Below, in pieces: positions 8,968-18,158 of a DNA stretch of 64,000 nt. A program made the translations under genes and the position numbers. This DNA comes from an uncultured Eubacteriales bacterium (GTDB taxonomy: Bacteria > Bacillota > Clostridia > Oscillospirales > UBA644): positions 1-64,000 of the forward strand of contig CAKSTW010000004.1 in NCBI GenBank assembly GCA_934501435.1, read 5' to 3'. Positions within the stretch are counted from its first letter, which is position 1. Every line of letters begins with the position of its first letter. The notes beneath the pieces were generated by a model. That model ran no database searches and was not told the DNA's origin. It worked only from the letters and a program-made list of their open reading frames with translations.

Positions 8968-9378
8968 ATGACCGAAAAAGAACTTTGCAGGCTTGCGATA
9001 AAAGCGATGGAGCGGGCGTATGTTCCGTATTCGGGTTACCGCGTCGGAGCGGCTCTTCTTACAACGGGCGGAAAAGTTTTCACCGGCTGCAATATCGAAA
9101 ACGCGTCCTACACTCCGACGGTCTGCGCCGAAAGGACCGCCGTCTTCAAGGCTGTCTCGGAGGGACACACCTCTTTTGAAATGATAGCCGTTGCGGGTGG
9201 CAAAGGGGGCAAAATAACGGGAGCGTTTCCTCCCTGCGGCGTTTGCAGGCAGGTGCTTGCCGAATTCTGCGCCCCCGATTTCCCGGTGCTTCTCGTTACG
9301 GGAGACGACTCTTTTGAAAAACTGACTCTCGACGGGCTTCTGCCGAGAGCGTTTTATCCGTCCTATATCGAATTGTAA
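8968..9378 (+). CDS. cdd: Cytidine deaminase
   Basis: 136 residues, typical of the small tetrameric enzyme that deaminates (deoxy)cytidine to (deoxy)uridine. The zinc and catalytic motifs are VCAERTA, with the catalytic Glu, and PPCGVCRQV. AAGGAGGAAAT precedes the ATG. It is the last gene before a second promoter, so the deo genes and the transporter genes may be differently expressed. Confidence 0.95.
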   Translation: MTEKELCRLAIKAMERAYVPYSGYRVGAALLTTGGKVFTGCNIENASYTPTVCAERTAVFKAVSEGHTSFEMIAVAGGKGGKITGAFPPCGVCRQVLAEFCAPDFPVLLVTGDDSFEKLTLDGLLPRAFYPSYIEL

Positions 9379-9409
9379 AAAAAATATGACGATTTTTTCA
9401 AAAAAGATA

Positions 9410-9444
9410 TTGACATTGCGGACAAGTTGTGATAAAATTATCAC
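9410..9444 (+). promoter_or_regulatory. Promoter of the nucleoside importer with overlapping palindrome
   Basis: TTGACA (9410-9415) and TAAAAT (9433-9438) are spaced 17 bp apart, with a TGn extended -10. The -10 box is embedded in the inverted repeat GTGATAA-AA-TTATCAC at 9429-9444. A repressor bound there would block polymerase, so this is a good operator candidate. Confidence 0.75.
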
Positions 9445-9483
9445 GAAGACAGATTTCTGTCACAAATTTTAGGAGGTTCATCA

Positions 9484-10704
9484 ATGAAAAAGTTTTTAGC
9501 GGTTTTACTCGCGGTTATGATGCTTTTCAGCATCTGCGTACTTGCAGGCTGCGGTGAAACAAAGGATCCCGACAAAAAACCCGATGACGGCAAGAAACCG
9601 GACGAAACAGGCTACAAGGTCGCAATGATCACCGACTACGGCGACATCACCGACGAAAGCTTCAACCAGACTACATACGAAGCATGCGTTGCGTTCTGCA
9701 AGGGCAAAGGATACGATTTCCAGTATTATAAACCCGCAGGCGACAACACCGCCGACAGAGTTGCGATGATAGAAAAAGCAATCAACGACGGACATAACGT
9801 CATCGTAATGCCCGGTTACGCTTTTGCAGGCGCTATCGTTGAAGCGGCTCCTCAGTACCCCAACGTTAAATTCTTCGCTCTCGACGTTGCCAAGGGCGAC
9901 CTTCTCGAAGCAGGCGTTACCAAAGCAGGCGAAAAATACGATTACACCCCCGATAACTGGGATTTTGACAAATATGTAAACATGTCCAACGTTTACTCCG
10001 CAATATATCAGGAAGAACTCTCCGGATATATGGCAGGCGTTGCAGCTGTTAAACTCGGCTACACCAAACTCGGATTCCTCGGCGGAATGGAAGTTCCCGC
10101 GGTCGTCCGTTTCGGCTACGGCTTTGTTCAGGGCGTAAACGACGCTGCCAAAGAACTCGGCATCAATGTTGAACTCAACTACGTTTACGGCGGACAGTTC
10201 TACGGCGACGCAGACATCACCGCAAGAATGGATACATGGTATCAGAACGGCACCGAGATCGTATTTGCATGCGGCGGCGGTATCTACACCTCTGCAGGCG
10301 AAGCGGCTGTTAAGAAGAACGGCAAACTCATCGGCGTCGACACCGACCAGAAACCCGTTATAGATAAGAAATACGGCGACGGTATCACCGTTACCTCCGC
10401 TATGAAGGGTCTTTATCCGACAACCATAGATACCCTTAAGGATATCATCGACAACGGCAACTGGGATAACTACAAGGGCAAGATCGCAAACCTCGGACTC
10501 GTTTCCGGCGACGACCCGACCCTCAACTATGTTCAGCTCCCGATGGAAAATACTCAGTGGACCGAAGGCAAATTTACACAGGACGACTATAAAGCCCTTG
10601 TAAAGAACCTCTTCGAAAAGAAGATCACCGTTTCCGGCGATACTTCCAAGCAGCCCGCGGTAACCAACGTTAAAGTTGACTACCAGGGAACCATTAAGGG
10701 TTAA
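9484..10704 (+). CDS. BMP-family nucleoside-binding lipoprotein
   Basis: 406 residues. A lipoprotein signal peptide ends in LAGC (Cys22), followed by a Lys/Pro/Asp-rich linker and the BMP/PnrA fold (TDYGDITDESFNQ, IVMPGYAFAG, GLYPTTIDTLKD). The family binds purine and pyrimidine nucleosides outside the membrane and delivers them to the ABC importer encoded next. The gene uses smoother, highly expressed-type codons (more GCA and GGC-TTC) than its neighbours. An AGGAGG site and a strong promoter fit high expression relative to the transporter subunits. Confidence 0.9.
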   Translation: MKKFLAVLLAVMMLFSICVLAGCGETKDPDKKPDDGKKPDETGYKVAMITDYGDITDESFNQTTYEACVAFCKGKGYDFQYYKPAGDNTADRVAMIEKAINDGHNVIVMPGYAFAGAIVEAAPQYPNVKFFALDVAKGDLLEAGVTKAGEKYDYTPDNWDFDKYVNMSNVYSAIYQEELSGYMAGVAAVKLGYTKLGFLGGMEVPAVVRFGYGFVQGVNDAAKELGINVELNYVYGGQFYGDADITARMDTWYQNGTEIVFACGGGIYTSAGEAAVKKNGKLIGVDTDQKPVIDKKYGDGITVTSAMKGLYPTTIDTLKDIIDNGNWDNYKGKIANLGLVSGDDPTLNYVQLPMENTQWTEGKFTQDDYKALVKNLFEKKITVSGDTSKQPAVTNVKVDYQGTIKG

Positions 10705-10712
10705 TTGAAGCC

Positions 10713-10796
10713 TAGCATATTATTATGCTATCGGGCACATTTTGAATGACGATTATTTGAAGGGGTGTCCTCTGGGACGCCCCTTCTCTATTTTTT
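10713..10796 (+). terminator. Two intercistronic hairpins, partial terminator
   Basis: A small stem TAGCATA/TATGCTA (10713-10730) is followed by an 11-bp GC-rich stem (10760-10770 with 10774-10785, one wobble) and TCTATTTTTT. It lies between the binding protein and the ATPase and probably lets most transcripts stop after the binding protein. Confidence 0.75.
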
Positions 10797-10815
10797 GAAA
10801 GGGGGAGCCGATGCC

Positions 10816-12351
10816 ATGGGAGAATATGCCATAGAAATGCTGCATATTACTAAAAAATTCCCCGGTATTATTGCAAACGACGACATAACCCTCCAACTGA
10901 AAAAGGGCGAAATACACGCTCTTCTCGGTGAAAACGGAGCGGGAAAATCAACGCTTATGTCGGTGCTTTTCGGTCTTTATCACCCGGAAGAGGGAGAAAT
11001 TCTCAAAGACGGAAAAAAGGTTGAAATAAAAGACCCGAACGATGCAAACGCGCTTGGGATAGGAATGGTACATCAGCATTTCAAACTTGTTGAGTGTTTT
11101 ACCGTTCTCGACAATATAATTCTCGGCGTAGAGCCGAATACCGCGGGCTTTCTGAGGAAAAAAGAGGCGAGAGAAAAGGTTCTCGAACTGTCGAAACTTT
11201 ACGGTCTTGCCGTTGATCCAGACGCCGTGGTCGAAAATATTTCGGTCGGAATGCAGCAGCGTACCGAAATCTTAAAAATGCTTTACCGCGATAACGAAAT
11301 ACTTATTTTCGACGAACCCACTGCGGTCCTTACTCCGCAGGAAATAACGGAACTTATGCAGATAATGAAAAACCTTGCCGCCGAAGGCAAGTCTATCCTT
11401 TTCATATCGCATAAATTAAACGAGATAATGGAGGTCGCCGATCGCTGCACCGTCCTGCGCAAGGGCAAGTGTATCGGCACCGTAAATATAAAAGACACGA
11501 CAAAGCAGGAACTTTCCCGCATGATGGTCGGCAGAGATGTCGAATTCGTCGTACATAAAGAGGATAAAGAACCGGGAGAAGTCATTCTCGAAGTCGAGAA
11601 CCTGACCGTTCCGAGCCTTGTCCATAAAAAAGACGCCGTCAAAAACGTTTCCTTTAACGTGAGGGGCGGAGAGATCGTCTGCATTGCCGGTATCGACGGC
11701 AACGGACAGTCGGAACTCGTCTACGGAATAACGGGTCTCGAAAAGGTAAAAAGCGGAAAAGTCAAGATTTTCGGGCAGGATATGACCCATGCCCCGATAA
11801 GAAAACGCACTCTTTCGGGAATGAGTTATATCCCCGAAGACCGACATAAGCACGGACTTGTCCTTGACTATACCCTTGAAGACGATATGGTGCTCCAACG
11901 CTATTTTGAACCGGAATTCACGGGGCGCACGGGGTTCCTTAAACGCAAAAATATCCGCAAATATGCAAACAGACTTATCGAACAGTACGACGTCCGTTCC
12001 GGACAGGGGGCAATAACCATTGCAAGAAGTATGTCGGGCGGAAACCAGCAGAAAGCGATAGTCGCAAGAGAAATAGACCGCGACCCGTCGCTGCTTGTAG
12101 CGGTCCAGCCGACCCGCGGACTTGACGTCGGCGCTATCGAATATATTCATAAAAAACTTGTCGCGCAGCGCGATCTCGGGAGAGCCGTCCTTCTCGTTTC
12201 GCTCGAACTTGACGAAGTAATGAGCGTTTCGGACAGAATTCTCGTTATGTTCGACGGAGAGATAGTCGGAGAACTCGATCCGAAGACGACGACCGTCGAA
12301 GAACTCGGACTTTATATGGCGGGCGCGAAGAGAGGAGAACAGAATGGCTAA
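10816..12351 (+). CDS. Nucleoside ABC importer, ATP-binding protein
   Basis: 511 residues with two ABC cassettes, as in YufO/NupA and RbsA-type importers. The first cassette has GENGAGKST (Walker A) and IFDEPTAVL. The second has a degenerate Walker A (GIDGNGQSE) but the signature MSGGNQQKA, as is usual for this class. It powers uptake through the two permeases that follow. The start at 10816 is chosen for its GGGGGAG site. An upstream in-frame start at 10765 would fall inside the terminator hairpin. Confidence 0.9.
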   Translation: MGEYAIEMLHITKKFPGIIANDDITLQLKKGEIHALLGENGAGKSTLMSVLFGLYHPEEGEILKDGKKVEIKDPNDANALGIGMVHQHFKLVECFTVLDNIILGVEPNTAGFLRKKEAREKVLELSKLYGLAVDPDAVVENISVGMQQRTEILKMLYRDNEILIFDEPTAVLTPQEITELMQIMKNLAAEGKSILFISHKLNEIMEVADRCTVLRKGKCIGTVNIKDTTKQELSRMMVGRDVEFVVHKEDKEPGEVILEVENLTVPSLVHKKDAVKNVSFNVRGGEIVCIAGIDGNGQSELVYGITGLEKVKSGKVKIFGQDMTHAPIRKRTLSGMSYIPEDRHKHGLVLDYTLEDDMVLQRYFEPEFTGRTGFLKRKNIRKYANRLIEQYDVRSGQGAITIARSMSGGNQQKAIVAREIDRDPSLLVAVQPTRGLDVGAIEYIHKKLVAQRDLGRAVLLVSLELDEVMSVSDRILVMFDGEIVGELDPKTTTVEELGLYMAGAKRGEQNG

Positions 12352-13477
12352 AGTAAGAAATTTTTTCAAAAATAAAACCGTTCAGTCGATAATCACTTCT
12401 CTTCTCTGCATAATCGTCGGTCTTTTCATCGGTTTTATCGTTCTTCTCTGTATAAACCCCGCGGGCGCATGGCAGGGAATTACCGACCTTATAAAGAACT
12501 TTTTCACATTTTCCCAGCCTGCCTCGCAGGTCAAGCACTTCGGAAACACCCTTGTAAAAACGGTTCCGCTGCTGATGTGTTCGCTTTCCATTCTGTTCTG
12601 TTATAAAGTCGGACTTTTCAATATCGGCGCCGCAGGACAGTATGTTATAGGCGCGGGACTTTCTCTTTATGCCGCCCTTGCATGGTCGCTTCCGTGGTAC
12701 GCATGTATAATCCTTGCCGCGGTCGGGGCAGCCGTCTGGGGAATTCTCGTAGGTTTTCTCAAGGCATATTGCAACGTAAACGAAGTCATTTCCGGCATTA
12801 TGCTCAACTGGATAAGCCTTTACCTTATCAATATGCTTCTGACAAACGTCAAAGAGCCGACAAGCCCTTATACGAAAAGTCTCGGAAAGGCGTCGATAAT
12901 TCCGTCGCTCGGACTTGACACGCTTTTCAACAATAATAAGTATGTAACTGTTGCTATCCCGATATCTCTTGTTTTTGTCGTTATAATCTGGCTCCTTCTC
13001 GATAAGACGAAGTTCGGGTATGAACTCCGCGCCACGGGGCTAAATAAGCACGCCGCAAAATACAGCGGAATGAACGAAAAGAGAAACATCATCGTTTCTC
13101 TTGCGATAGGCGGAGCGCTTGCGGGAATGGGAGCCGCAATGTTCTATCTTTCGGGTATCGAGCAGTGGTCGTGCAGCCAGTCCTCCGTTCCCGGAATGGG
13201 CTTTAACGGCATTGCCGCGGCGTTTCTGGGAGGCTTGAGCCCGATAGGCTCCATCTTCTCCTCCTACTTCATTCAGCATATCACCGCGGGCGGCGCTTAT
13301 GTCGACAAGACGATGTATTCGTCCCAGATATCCGACCTTATTTCCGCTATCATAATTTATCTCTGCGGGTTTGTTTTCTTCGTCAAGTATATGATGAATA
13401 AATCCATTGCCAAAAGAGAGGCGGCGGAGGCAAAAAAGGCGAAAGACGGGGAAAAAGAGGAGGGTGAAAAAGAATGA
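12344..13477 (+). CDS. Nucleoside ABC importer, permease 1
   Basis: 377 residues with about nine membrane helices, of the branched-chain-type permease family (YufP/NupB). It overlaps the ATPase gene by 8 bases. Motifs include GLFNIGAAGQYVIGA and GMGFNGIAAAFLGGLSPIGS near the membrane interface, and the C-terminus is a charged Lys/Glu tail. It forms the pore as a heterodimer with the next gene product. Confidence 0.9.
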   Translation: MAKVRNFFKNKTVQSIITSLLCIIVGLFIGFIVLLCINPAGAWQGITDLIKNFFTFSQPASQVKHFGNTLVKTVPLLMCSLSILFCYKVGLFNIGAAGQYVIGAGLSLYAALAWSLPWYACIILAAVGAAVWGILVGFLKAYCNVNEVISGIMLNWISLYLINMLLTNVKEPTSPYTKSLGKASIIPSLGLDTLFNNNKYVTVAIPISLVFVVIIWLLLDKTKFGYELRATGLNKHAAKYSGMNEKRNIIVSLAIGGALAGMGAAMFYLSGIEQWSCSQSSVPGMGFNGIAAAFLGGLSPIGSIFSSYFIQHITAGGAYVDKTMYSSQISDLISAIIIYLCGFVFFVKYMMNKSIAKREAAEAKKAKDGEKEEGEKE

Positions 13478-14421
13478 TCTTACTTGTTCAGTATACTCTT
13501 CTTTATGCGGCGGTCCTTACCCTTGTCGCGCTCGGCGGCTGTTATTCGGAACATTCCGGCGTTATAAACCTCGGGCTTGAGGGAATAATGGTCATGGGCG
13601 CAATGGGCGGCGCGTTCGCAATGAAATTTCTGACTGCGGCGGGCGTTACGTCTCCTCTGACGATAATCACTGCGGTAATTATTGTTTCAATGGCGATAGG
13701 TCTTATCTATTCGCTGCTTCTTGCCGCTGCAAGCGTAACTTTCAAAGCCGACCAGACGATAGTCGGAACGGCTCTCAACCTTCTCGGAACGGCGGCGGCG
13801 ACCGTTATCGTCAAAGCGGTCAACACCTCCGCAAGCATTGATAACGTTTCCTCGGTCGTCGAATATATCGAGGGCAAAAAAGCGTTCATTTTCAAGATAG
13901 GAACGCTCGAAATGAACTGGCTCGTTCCTGTTGCGGCGGTCATTCTTGTAATCGCTTATATCGTTCTTTATAAAACAAAGTTCGGTCTTCGCCTTATGGC
14001 GTGCGGAGAACATCCGCAGGCGGCGGATTCTGTCGGTATAAACGTCTATAAAATGCGTTACGCGGGCGTTATGATATCGGGCGCTCTCGGGGGGCTCGGC
14101 GGCGTAATGTATATCATCGTCGGCGCAAGCGAATGGAAATTCGAATACGGCGTCGCGGGATTCGGCTTCTTATCACTCGCGGTTATGATCTTCGGACAGT
14201 GGAAACCCGGCAGGATCGCTCTTGCGGCTCTCCTTTTCGGACTTTTCCGCGCACTTTCGAACGTCTATCCGGGAATAGATTTCCTTGCAAATCTGAACCT
14301 GAACAGCGCGATTTACAACATGATGCCTTACGTCATTTCGCTCATTATCCTTGCCTTTACTTCGGGCAAGTCGAGAGCGCCGAAAGCCGAAGGCATACCC
14401 TACGACAAGGGTGAACGTTAG
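13474..14421 (+). CDS. Nucleoside ABC importer, permease 2
   Basis: 315 residues, about nine membrane helices, YufQ/NupC type. It overlaps permease 1 by 4 bases (ATGA). The segment GVINLGLEGIMVMGAMGG is characteristic of the family. It completes a one-binding-protein, one-ATPase, two-permease importer. The downstream pdp and udk genes metabolise the imported nucleosides. Confidence 0.9.
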   Translation: MILLVQYTLLYAAVLTLVALGGCYSEHSGVINLGLEGIMVMGAMGGAFAMKFLTAAGVTSPLTIITAVIIVSMAIGLIYSLLLAAASVTFKADQTIVGTALNLLGTAAATVIVKAVNTSASIDNVSSVVEYIEGKKAFIFKIGTLEMNWLVPVAAVILVIAYIVLYKTKFGLRLMACGEHPQAADSVGINVYKMRYAGVMISGALGGLGGVMYIIVGASEWKFEYGVAGFGFLSLAVMIFGQWKPGRIALAALLFGLFRALSNVYPGIDFLANLNLNSAIYNMMPYVISLIILAFTSGKSRAPKAEGIPYDKGER

Positions 14422-14431
14422 ATTTTGGAAA

Positions 14432-14481
14432 GGGGCTGTAAAAAACCGTGTTTTTTACAGCCCCGAATACGGGGTTTTCTT
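14432..14481 (+). promoter_or_regulatory. Mutually exclusive hairpins upstream of pdp
   Basis: A perfect 15-bp stem (14432-14446 with 14450-14464, 3-nt loop) shares CCCC (14461-14464) with a second stem CCCCG/CGGGG (14461-14465 with 14470-14474) that is followed by TTTTCTT and the pdp start. Only one can form, as in an attenuator. What would switch them is unknown. Confidence 0.55.
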
Positions 14482-15783
14482 ATGAGAATGTATGATATTA
14501 TCCATAAAAAAAGAGACGGCGGCAGCCTTACCGACGAAGAGCTTTCGTTCTTTGTAAAAGGGATATGTTCGGGCGAAATTCCCGATTATCAGGCGACGGC
14601 GCTTCTTATGGCGATATTTTTTAACGGAATGACCGACGAAGAAACGGCAAAACTCACCGAATGTATGGCAAAGTCGGGCGACACCGTCGACCTTTCGCGT
14701 TACGGAAACCTTTCGGTCGATAAACACAGCACGGGCGGCGTCGGAGACAAAACCTCCCTTGTCGTCGCGCCGATCGTTTCGTCTCTCGGCGGTAAAGTAA
14801 CGAAAATGTCGGGCAGAGGGCTCGGACATACCGGCGGAACGGTCGATAAACTCGAAAGTATCCCCGGTTTCAGAACCTCTCTGTCGGCGGAGGAGTTTAT
14901 CGCGCAGATAGATAAAGTCGGAATGGCGGTCATCGGTCAGAGCGGAAATATGACTCCCGCCGATAAAAAACTTTACGCGCTGCGCGACGTCACCGCGACC
15001 GTCGACAGTATTCCGCTGATAACCTCGTCGATAATGAGCAAAAAACTTGCCGCAGGCTCCCATTCGATAGTGCTTGACGTCAAGGTCGGAAGCGGCGCGT
15101 TTATGAAAACGCCCGAAAGCGCAAAACTCCTTGCCGAAAAGATGGTCACTATCGGCAAAAAATGCGGGAGAAACATGGCGGCTCTGATGACGAATATGGA
15201 CAGCCCCCTCGGCTTTGCCGTCGGAAATTCCCTTGAAGTTATCGAGGCGGTAAACGTCCTTCGCGGAAAAGAAGAGGGCGACCTCAAAACCGTTTGCGTC
15301 GCGTTGGCGTCCGAAATGGTGTCTCTTTTCAGAGGCGTTTCGGTCGGAGAGGCTGAAAAACAGGTCGAAGAGGCAATTTCTTCGGGCAGAGCCTTTGAAA
15401 AAATGAAAGAATGGATAGCGGCTCAGGGCGGCGACGAAAGATATATCGAGAATACCGACCTCTTTGAAAAGACCGCTTATTCACACGAAATAAAAGCCGA
15501 AAGCGACGGCTTTATCGACTTTATGGATTCCGAAAAAATAGGCGAAGCAAGCGTAATTTTGGGCGCAGGAAGAGCGTCGAAGGAAGACGAAATAGACCAC
15601 GCCGCGGGAATTATAATCGCTAAAAAGACGGGAGACAGAATTGAGAAGGGCGACACTCTCTGCACGCTTTATTCGAATAACGAAAAGGCGTTTGCCGAGG
15701 CGGAAAAGATATATCTGTCGTCCCTTACCGCAGGAAAAGAAAAGGCGGAAGAAAAGCCGCTTATTTACGGGGTTGTGAGGTAA
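14482..15783 (+). CDS. pdp: Pyrimidine-nucleoside phosphorylase
   Basis: 433 residues, typical length for Pdp/DeoA, which splits uridine, thymidine and deoxyuridine with phosphate. The family signature SGRGLGHTGGTVDKLESIPG and the phosphate/potassium-site KHSTGGVGDKTS are intact. The N-terminus MRMYDIIHKKRDGG matches known family starts, so 14482 is chosen over an upstream TTG that lies in the hairpin. No strong ribosome site is visible. ACGGGG in the hairpin arm is the nearest purine tract, so translation may depend on the hairpin state. Confidence 0.93.
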   Translation: MRMYDIIHKKRDGGSLTDEELSFFVKGICSGEIPDYQATALLMAIFFNGMTDEETAKLTECMAKSGDTVDLSRYGNLSVDKHSTGGVGDKTSLVVAPIVSSLGGKVTKMSGRGLGHTGGTVDKLESIPGFRTSLSAEEFIAQIDKVGMAVIGQSGNMTPADKKLYALRDVTATVDSIPLITSSIMSKKLAAGSHSIVLDVKVGSGAFMKTPESAKLLAEKMVTIGKKCGRNMAALMTNMDSPLGFAVGNSLEVIEAVNVLRGKEEGDLKTVCVALASEMVSLFRGVSVGEAEKQVEEAISSGRAFEKMKEWIAAQGGDERYIENTDLFEKTAYSHEIKAESDGFIDFMDSEKIGEASVILGAGRASKEDEIDHAAGIIIAKKTGDRIEKGDTLCTLYSNNEKAFAEAEKIYLSSLTAGKEKAEEKPLIYGVVR

Positions 15784-15785
15784 TT

Positions 15786-16400
15786 ATGAGCGAGATGCTG
15801 ACGATCGGAATCGCCGGAGGTTCGGGGAGCGGAAAAAGCACGATAACCCGGCTGCTGGTTGAAAAATTCGGAAACGACGTTACCGTAATACGGCACGACG
15901 ACTATTACAAAGCGCACCATAATCTGCCTTATGAAGAACGCGCCAAACTCAACTACGACTGTCCCGAAGCGTTCGATACCGACCTTATGGCGGAACATTT
16001 GGCTCTGCTGCGGCAGGGGAAAGCGATAGACTGCCCCGTTTACGACTATATGGAGCACGACCGCAGCGACAAGATACGGCGCATAGAGCCGAACAAGGTG
16101 CTTATAATCGACGGTATTCTTATCCTTGCCGATGAAAGCCTGCGGAAACTTATGGATATAAAGATCTTCGTCGATACCGACGCGGATATCCGTATTCTGC
16201 GGCGTATAAAAAGGGACGTCAACGAGCGGCGCAGAACTCTTGATTCGGTAATAAATCAGTATATCGACACCGTAAAACCGATGCACGAGGCGTACGTCGA
16301 GCCGAGCAAAAAATATGCCGACATCATAATCCCGGAGGGCGGATACAATATCGTCGCAATGGAAATGATCGAAAACAGGATATTGCATCATATAAAATGA
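15786..16400 (+). CDS. udk: Uridine kinase
   Basis: 204 residues. It phosphorylates uridine and cytidine with ATP or GTP. The P-loop GGSGSGKST lies near residue 12, followed by the substrate motif RHDDYYKAHH and the Udk helix NYDCPEAFDTDL. It starts 2 bases after the pdp stop and ends the nucleoside block with a strong terminator. Confidence 0.95.
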   Translation: MSEMLTIGIAGGSGSGKSTITRLLVEKFGNDVTVIRHDDYYKAHHNLPYEERAKLNYDCPEAFDTDLMAEHLALLRQGKAIDCPVYDYMEHDRSDKIRRIEPNKVLIIDGILILADESLRKLMDIKIFVDTDADIRILRRIKRDVNERRRTLDSVINQYIDTVKPMHEAYVEPSKKYADIIIPEGGYNIVAMEMIENRILHHIK

Positions 16401-16403
16401 AAA

Positions 16404-16436
16404 AAGCCCGCAGCGCTTGGCTGCGGGCTTCAATTT
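16404..16436. terminator. Bidirectional terminator between udk and tagO
   Basis: AAGCCCGCAGC (16404-16414) pairs with GCTGCGGGCTT (16420-16430), with A and T runs on the two sides, so it can serve both convergent genes. Confidence 0.9.
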
Positions 16437-16443
16437 TTATTCT

Positions 16444-17478
16444 TTATTTCTTTTTTCTGAATCTGAAGAAAAGCGCGACGGCGATGATTGCCGCTGCGGC
16501 AATGCAGGCTATTACGATACGCCCCGTAACCGAAGAAAGAGCCGTGAAAACTGCCAGAATTCCGAGAAGAGCTGATACCGCGTCGAGAATTGCGACAGCC
16601 TCTCTCTGGTTAAATCCTCTGTCGATAAGACGGTGGTGGGAATGTCCTCTGTCGGCGGAAAACGGGCTTCTTCCGGCAATAATTCTTCTTGCGAAAGCAA
16701 ACGCCGTGTCGAAAATGGGAAATCCGAAAATGAGGACGGGTATCATAAAGGAGACGTCCGACGGCTGCTGGTAAAAGCTGTAAACCGAAAGCGCGGCGAC
16801 CGTATATCCGAGGAACATCGCGCCCGTGTCTCCCATAAATATCTTTGCGGGATTGAAATTATAAGGTAAGAAACCCGCGCACGCACCGAAAAGCGAGGCG
16901 CTCGTTATCATAATGGCGGGGCTTGAGACGATAACTCCGACCGCGAAAAGCGCAACCGAACCGACCGTCGTGACGCTGCACGCAAGCCCGTCAAGTCCGT
17001 CGATAAGGTTTACGGCGTTCGTCAATGCGACTATCCAGAGAAGCGTCAGCGGATACGCGAACCAACCGAGATGGAGATTGTATCCGAAAACGTTGATATG
17101 TTCCATTGTGAGTCCGAAGCAGACGGGAATAAGCGCCGCGACGAACTGCAGGACGAATTTCAGTTTTGCGTTAAGGGTGAAAATATCGTCGACGACGCCG
17201 AGAATGACTATCGCAAGGCCGCCGAGCCAAATTCCCCAACTTTCCGCCGTCATTTCCGAGAAAAGAAGCATTGCGACCGAAAAACCGAGGAAAATTGCAA
17301 TTCCGCCGCAGAGCGGCATCGGCTTTGTGTGCATTCTGCGATCGTCTTTCGGAATATCGACCGCGCCTATATGCGGGGCTATCGCTTTTACTATCGGGGT
17401 CGTGATAAGCGCCACTCCGACTGCCGTCAGCATCGCAAGCAGGGTATTCAAAAGTATATTGTCAGTTATCATCAGCAT
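16444..17478 (-). CDS. tagO: TagO/WecA-type undecaprenyl-phosphate sugar-1-phosphate transferase
   Basis: 344 residues and about ten or eleven membrane helices. It belongs to the MraY/WecA/TagO family, which loads a (N-acetyl)hexosamine 1-phosphate onto undecaprenyl phosphate to start wall teichoic acid or surface polysaccharide. The family motifs are visible: DDRRMHTKPMPLCGG, GVVDDI, NAVNLIDGLDGLA, FMGDTGAMFLG and the RGHSHHRLID loop that separates WecA/TagO from MraY. A good sigma-A promoter precedes it. The exact sugar cannot be read from the sequence. Confidence 0.9.
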   Translation of the reverse strand: MLMITDNILLNTLLAMLTAVGVALITTPIVKAIAPHIGAVDIPKDDRRMHTKPMPLCGGIAIFLGFSVAMLLFSEMTAESWGIWLGGLAIVILGVVDDIFTLNAKLKFVLQFVAALIPVCFGLTMEHINVFGYNLHLGWFAYPLTLLWIVALTNAVNLIDGLDGLACSVTTVGSVALFAVGVIVSSPAIMITSASLFGACAGFLPYNFNPAKIFMGDTGAMFLGYTVAALSVYSFYQQPSDVSFMIPVLIFGFPIFDTAFAFARRIIAGRSPFSADRGHSHHRLIDRGFNQREAVAILDAVSALLGILAVFTALSSVTGRIVIACIAAAAIIAVALFFRFRKKK

Positions 17479-17513
17479 AAACTGCCGTTCCTCCGGACAA
17501 AAGTAATAAACTC

Positions 17514-17542
17514 ATTATATATATAAAGTGTGGCTTTGTCAA
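17514..17542 (-). promoter_or_regulatory. Promoter of tagO
   Basis: On the minus strand, TTGACA (17537-17542) and TATAAT (17514-17519) with 17-bp spacing. Confidence 0.85.
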
Positions 17543-17564
17543 ACCTAAAAAATGACTTTTTTCT

Positions 17565-17600
17565 AAAAATTTTCCCCCGAAAAGAACCTATCGGGGGAAA
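17565..17600 (-). terminator. Terminator of the lipoprotein gene
   Basis: TTTCCCCCGA/TCGGGGGAAA form a 10-bp stem (17571-17580 with 17591-17600), followed on the minus strand by ATTTTTAG. Confidence 0.85.
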
Positions 17601-17611
17601 TCTGTTCTTTA

Positions 17612-18124
17612 TTATTTTACGGTCACGGTTTTCGCCCAATTCATAAATACGGGTTTTGCCGTTTCGAAATTCTCTTTTTCACTGTACATCTGAACGACCC
17701 AGAAACTGTCGCTGCCTTTGAAAATAAAGCCGAGATACGTGAAGGTCACGTCGTTTGCCGTCGCTTCGGTTGTGAAAGTAATAAAACCGTCGGTTTCGAC
17801 AGCGTCGCCTTCGATCTTGTTCGCTTTCATGACAAGCGTAAGATAATCTTTTTCCGAAAGCGCCGAGCCTTCATATCCGAGAGACTGCAAAGTTTCGAAA
17901 GTTTCGCGCAGAACGGTGACGCCGTAGAGTTTCGACGCGTAAGCCGCGGTGAGCCCCTTGGTCTCGTCCTTTCCCGTTTCGTCGGTGAAGCTGTCGTCAA
18001 GGGTTATCGAAAATTTATCGTCTGTCGTAAAGACCTTTTCCTTCGGTTCGGACGAACAGCCGGCAAAAATGATAACGGTAAAAATAACGGCGAGTATAAG
18101 CGAAATTATTCTCTGTTTTTTCAT
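17612..18124 (-). CDS. Small lipoprotein of unknown function
   Basis: 170 residues. The signal peptide ends in a lipobox IFAGC with Cys23, so the protein should be anchored on the outer face of the membrane. The mature part contains a PsbP/Mog1-like pattern (FTTDDKFSITLDDSF, then TYLGFIFKGSDSFWVVQMYSEKENF) seen in many small Bacillota lipoproteins. I cannot name a function. It is transcribed from a promoter back-to-back with that of the ATP-grasp gene. Confidence 0.75.
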   Translation of the reverse strand: MKKQRIISLILAVIFTVIIFAGCSSEPKEKVFTTDDKFSITLDDSFTDETGKDETKGLTAAYASKLYGVTVLRETFETLQSLGYEGSALSEKDYLTLVMKANKIEGDAVETDGFITFTTEATANDVTFTYLGFIFKGSDSFWVVQMYSEKENFETAKPVFMNWAKTVTVK

Positions 18125-18158
18125 GGCGTACCTCTCAGAATGAATTTTATCCTAAAAC

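Noticed and set aside
8146..9444. 432-codon minus-strand ORF
   Set aside because: It mirrors deoB and cdd, both certain genes, and its residues (Arg/Phe/Val rich) resemble no family. A codon-bias shadow.
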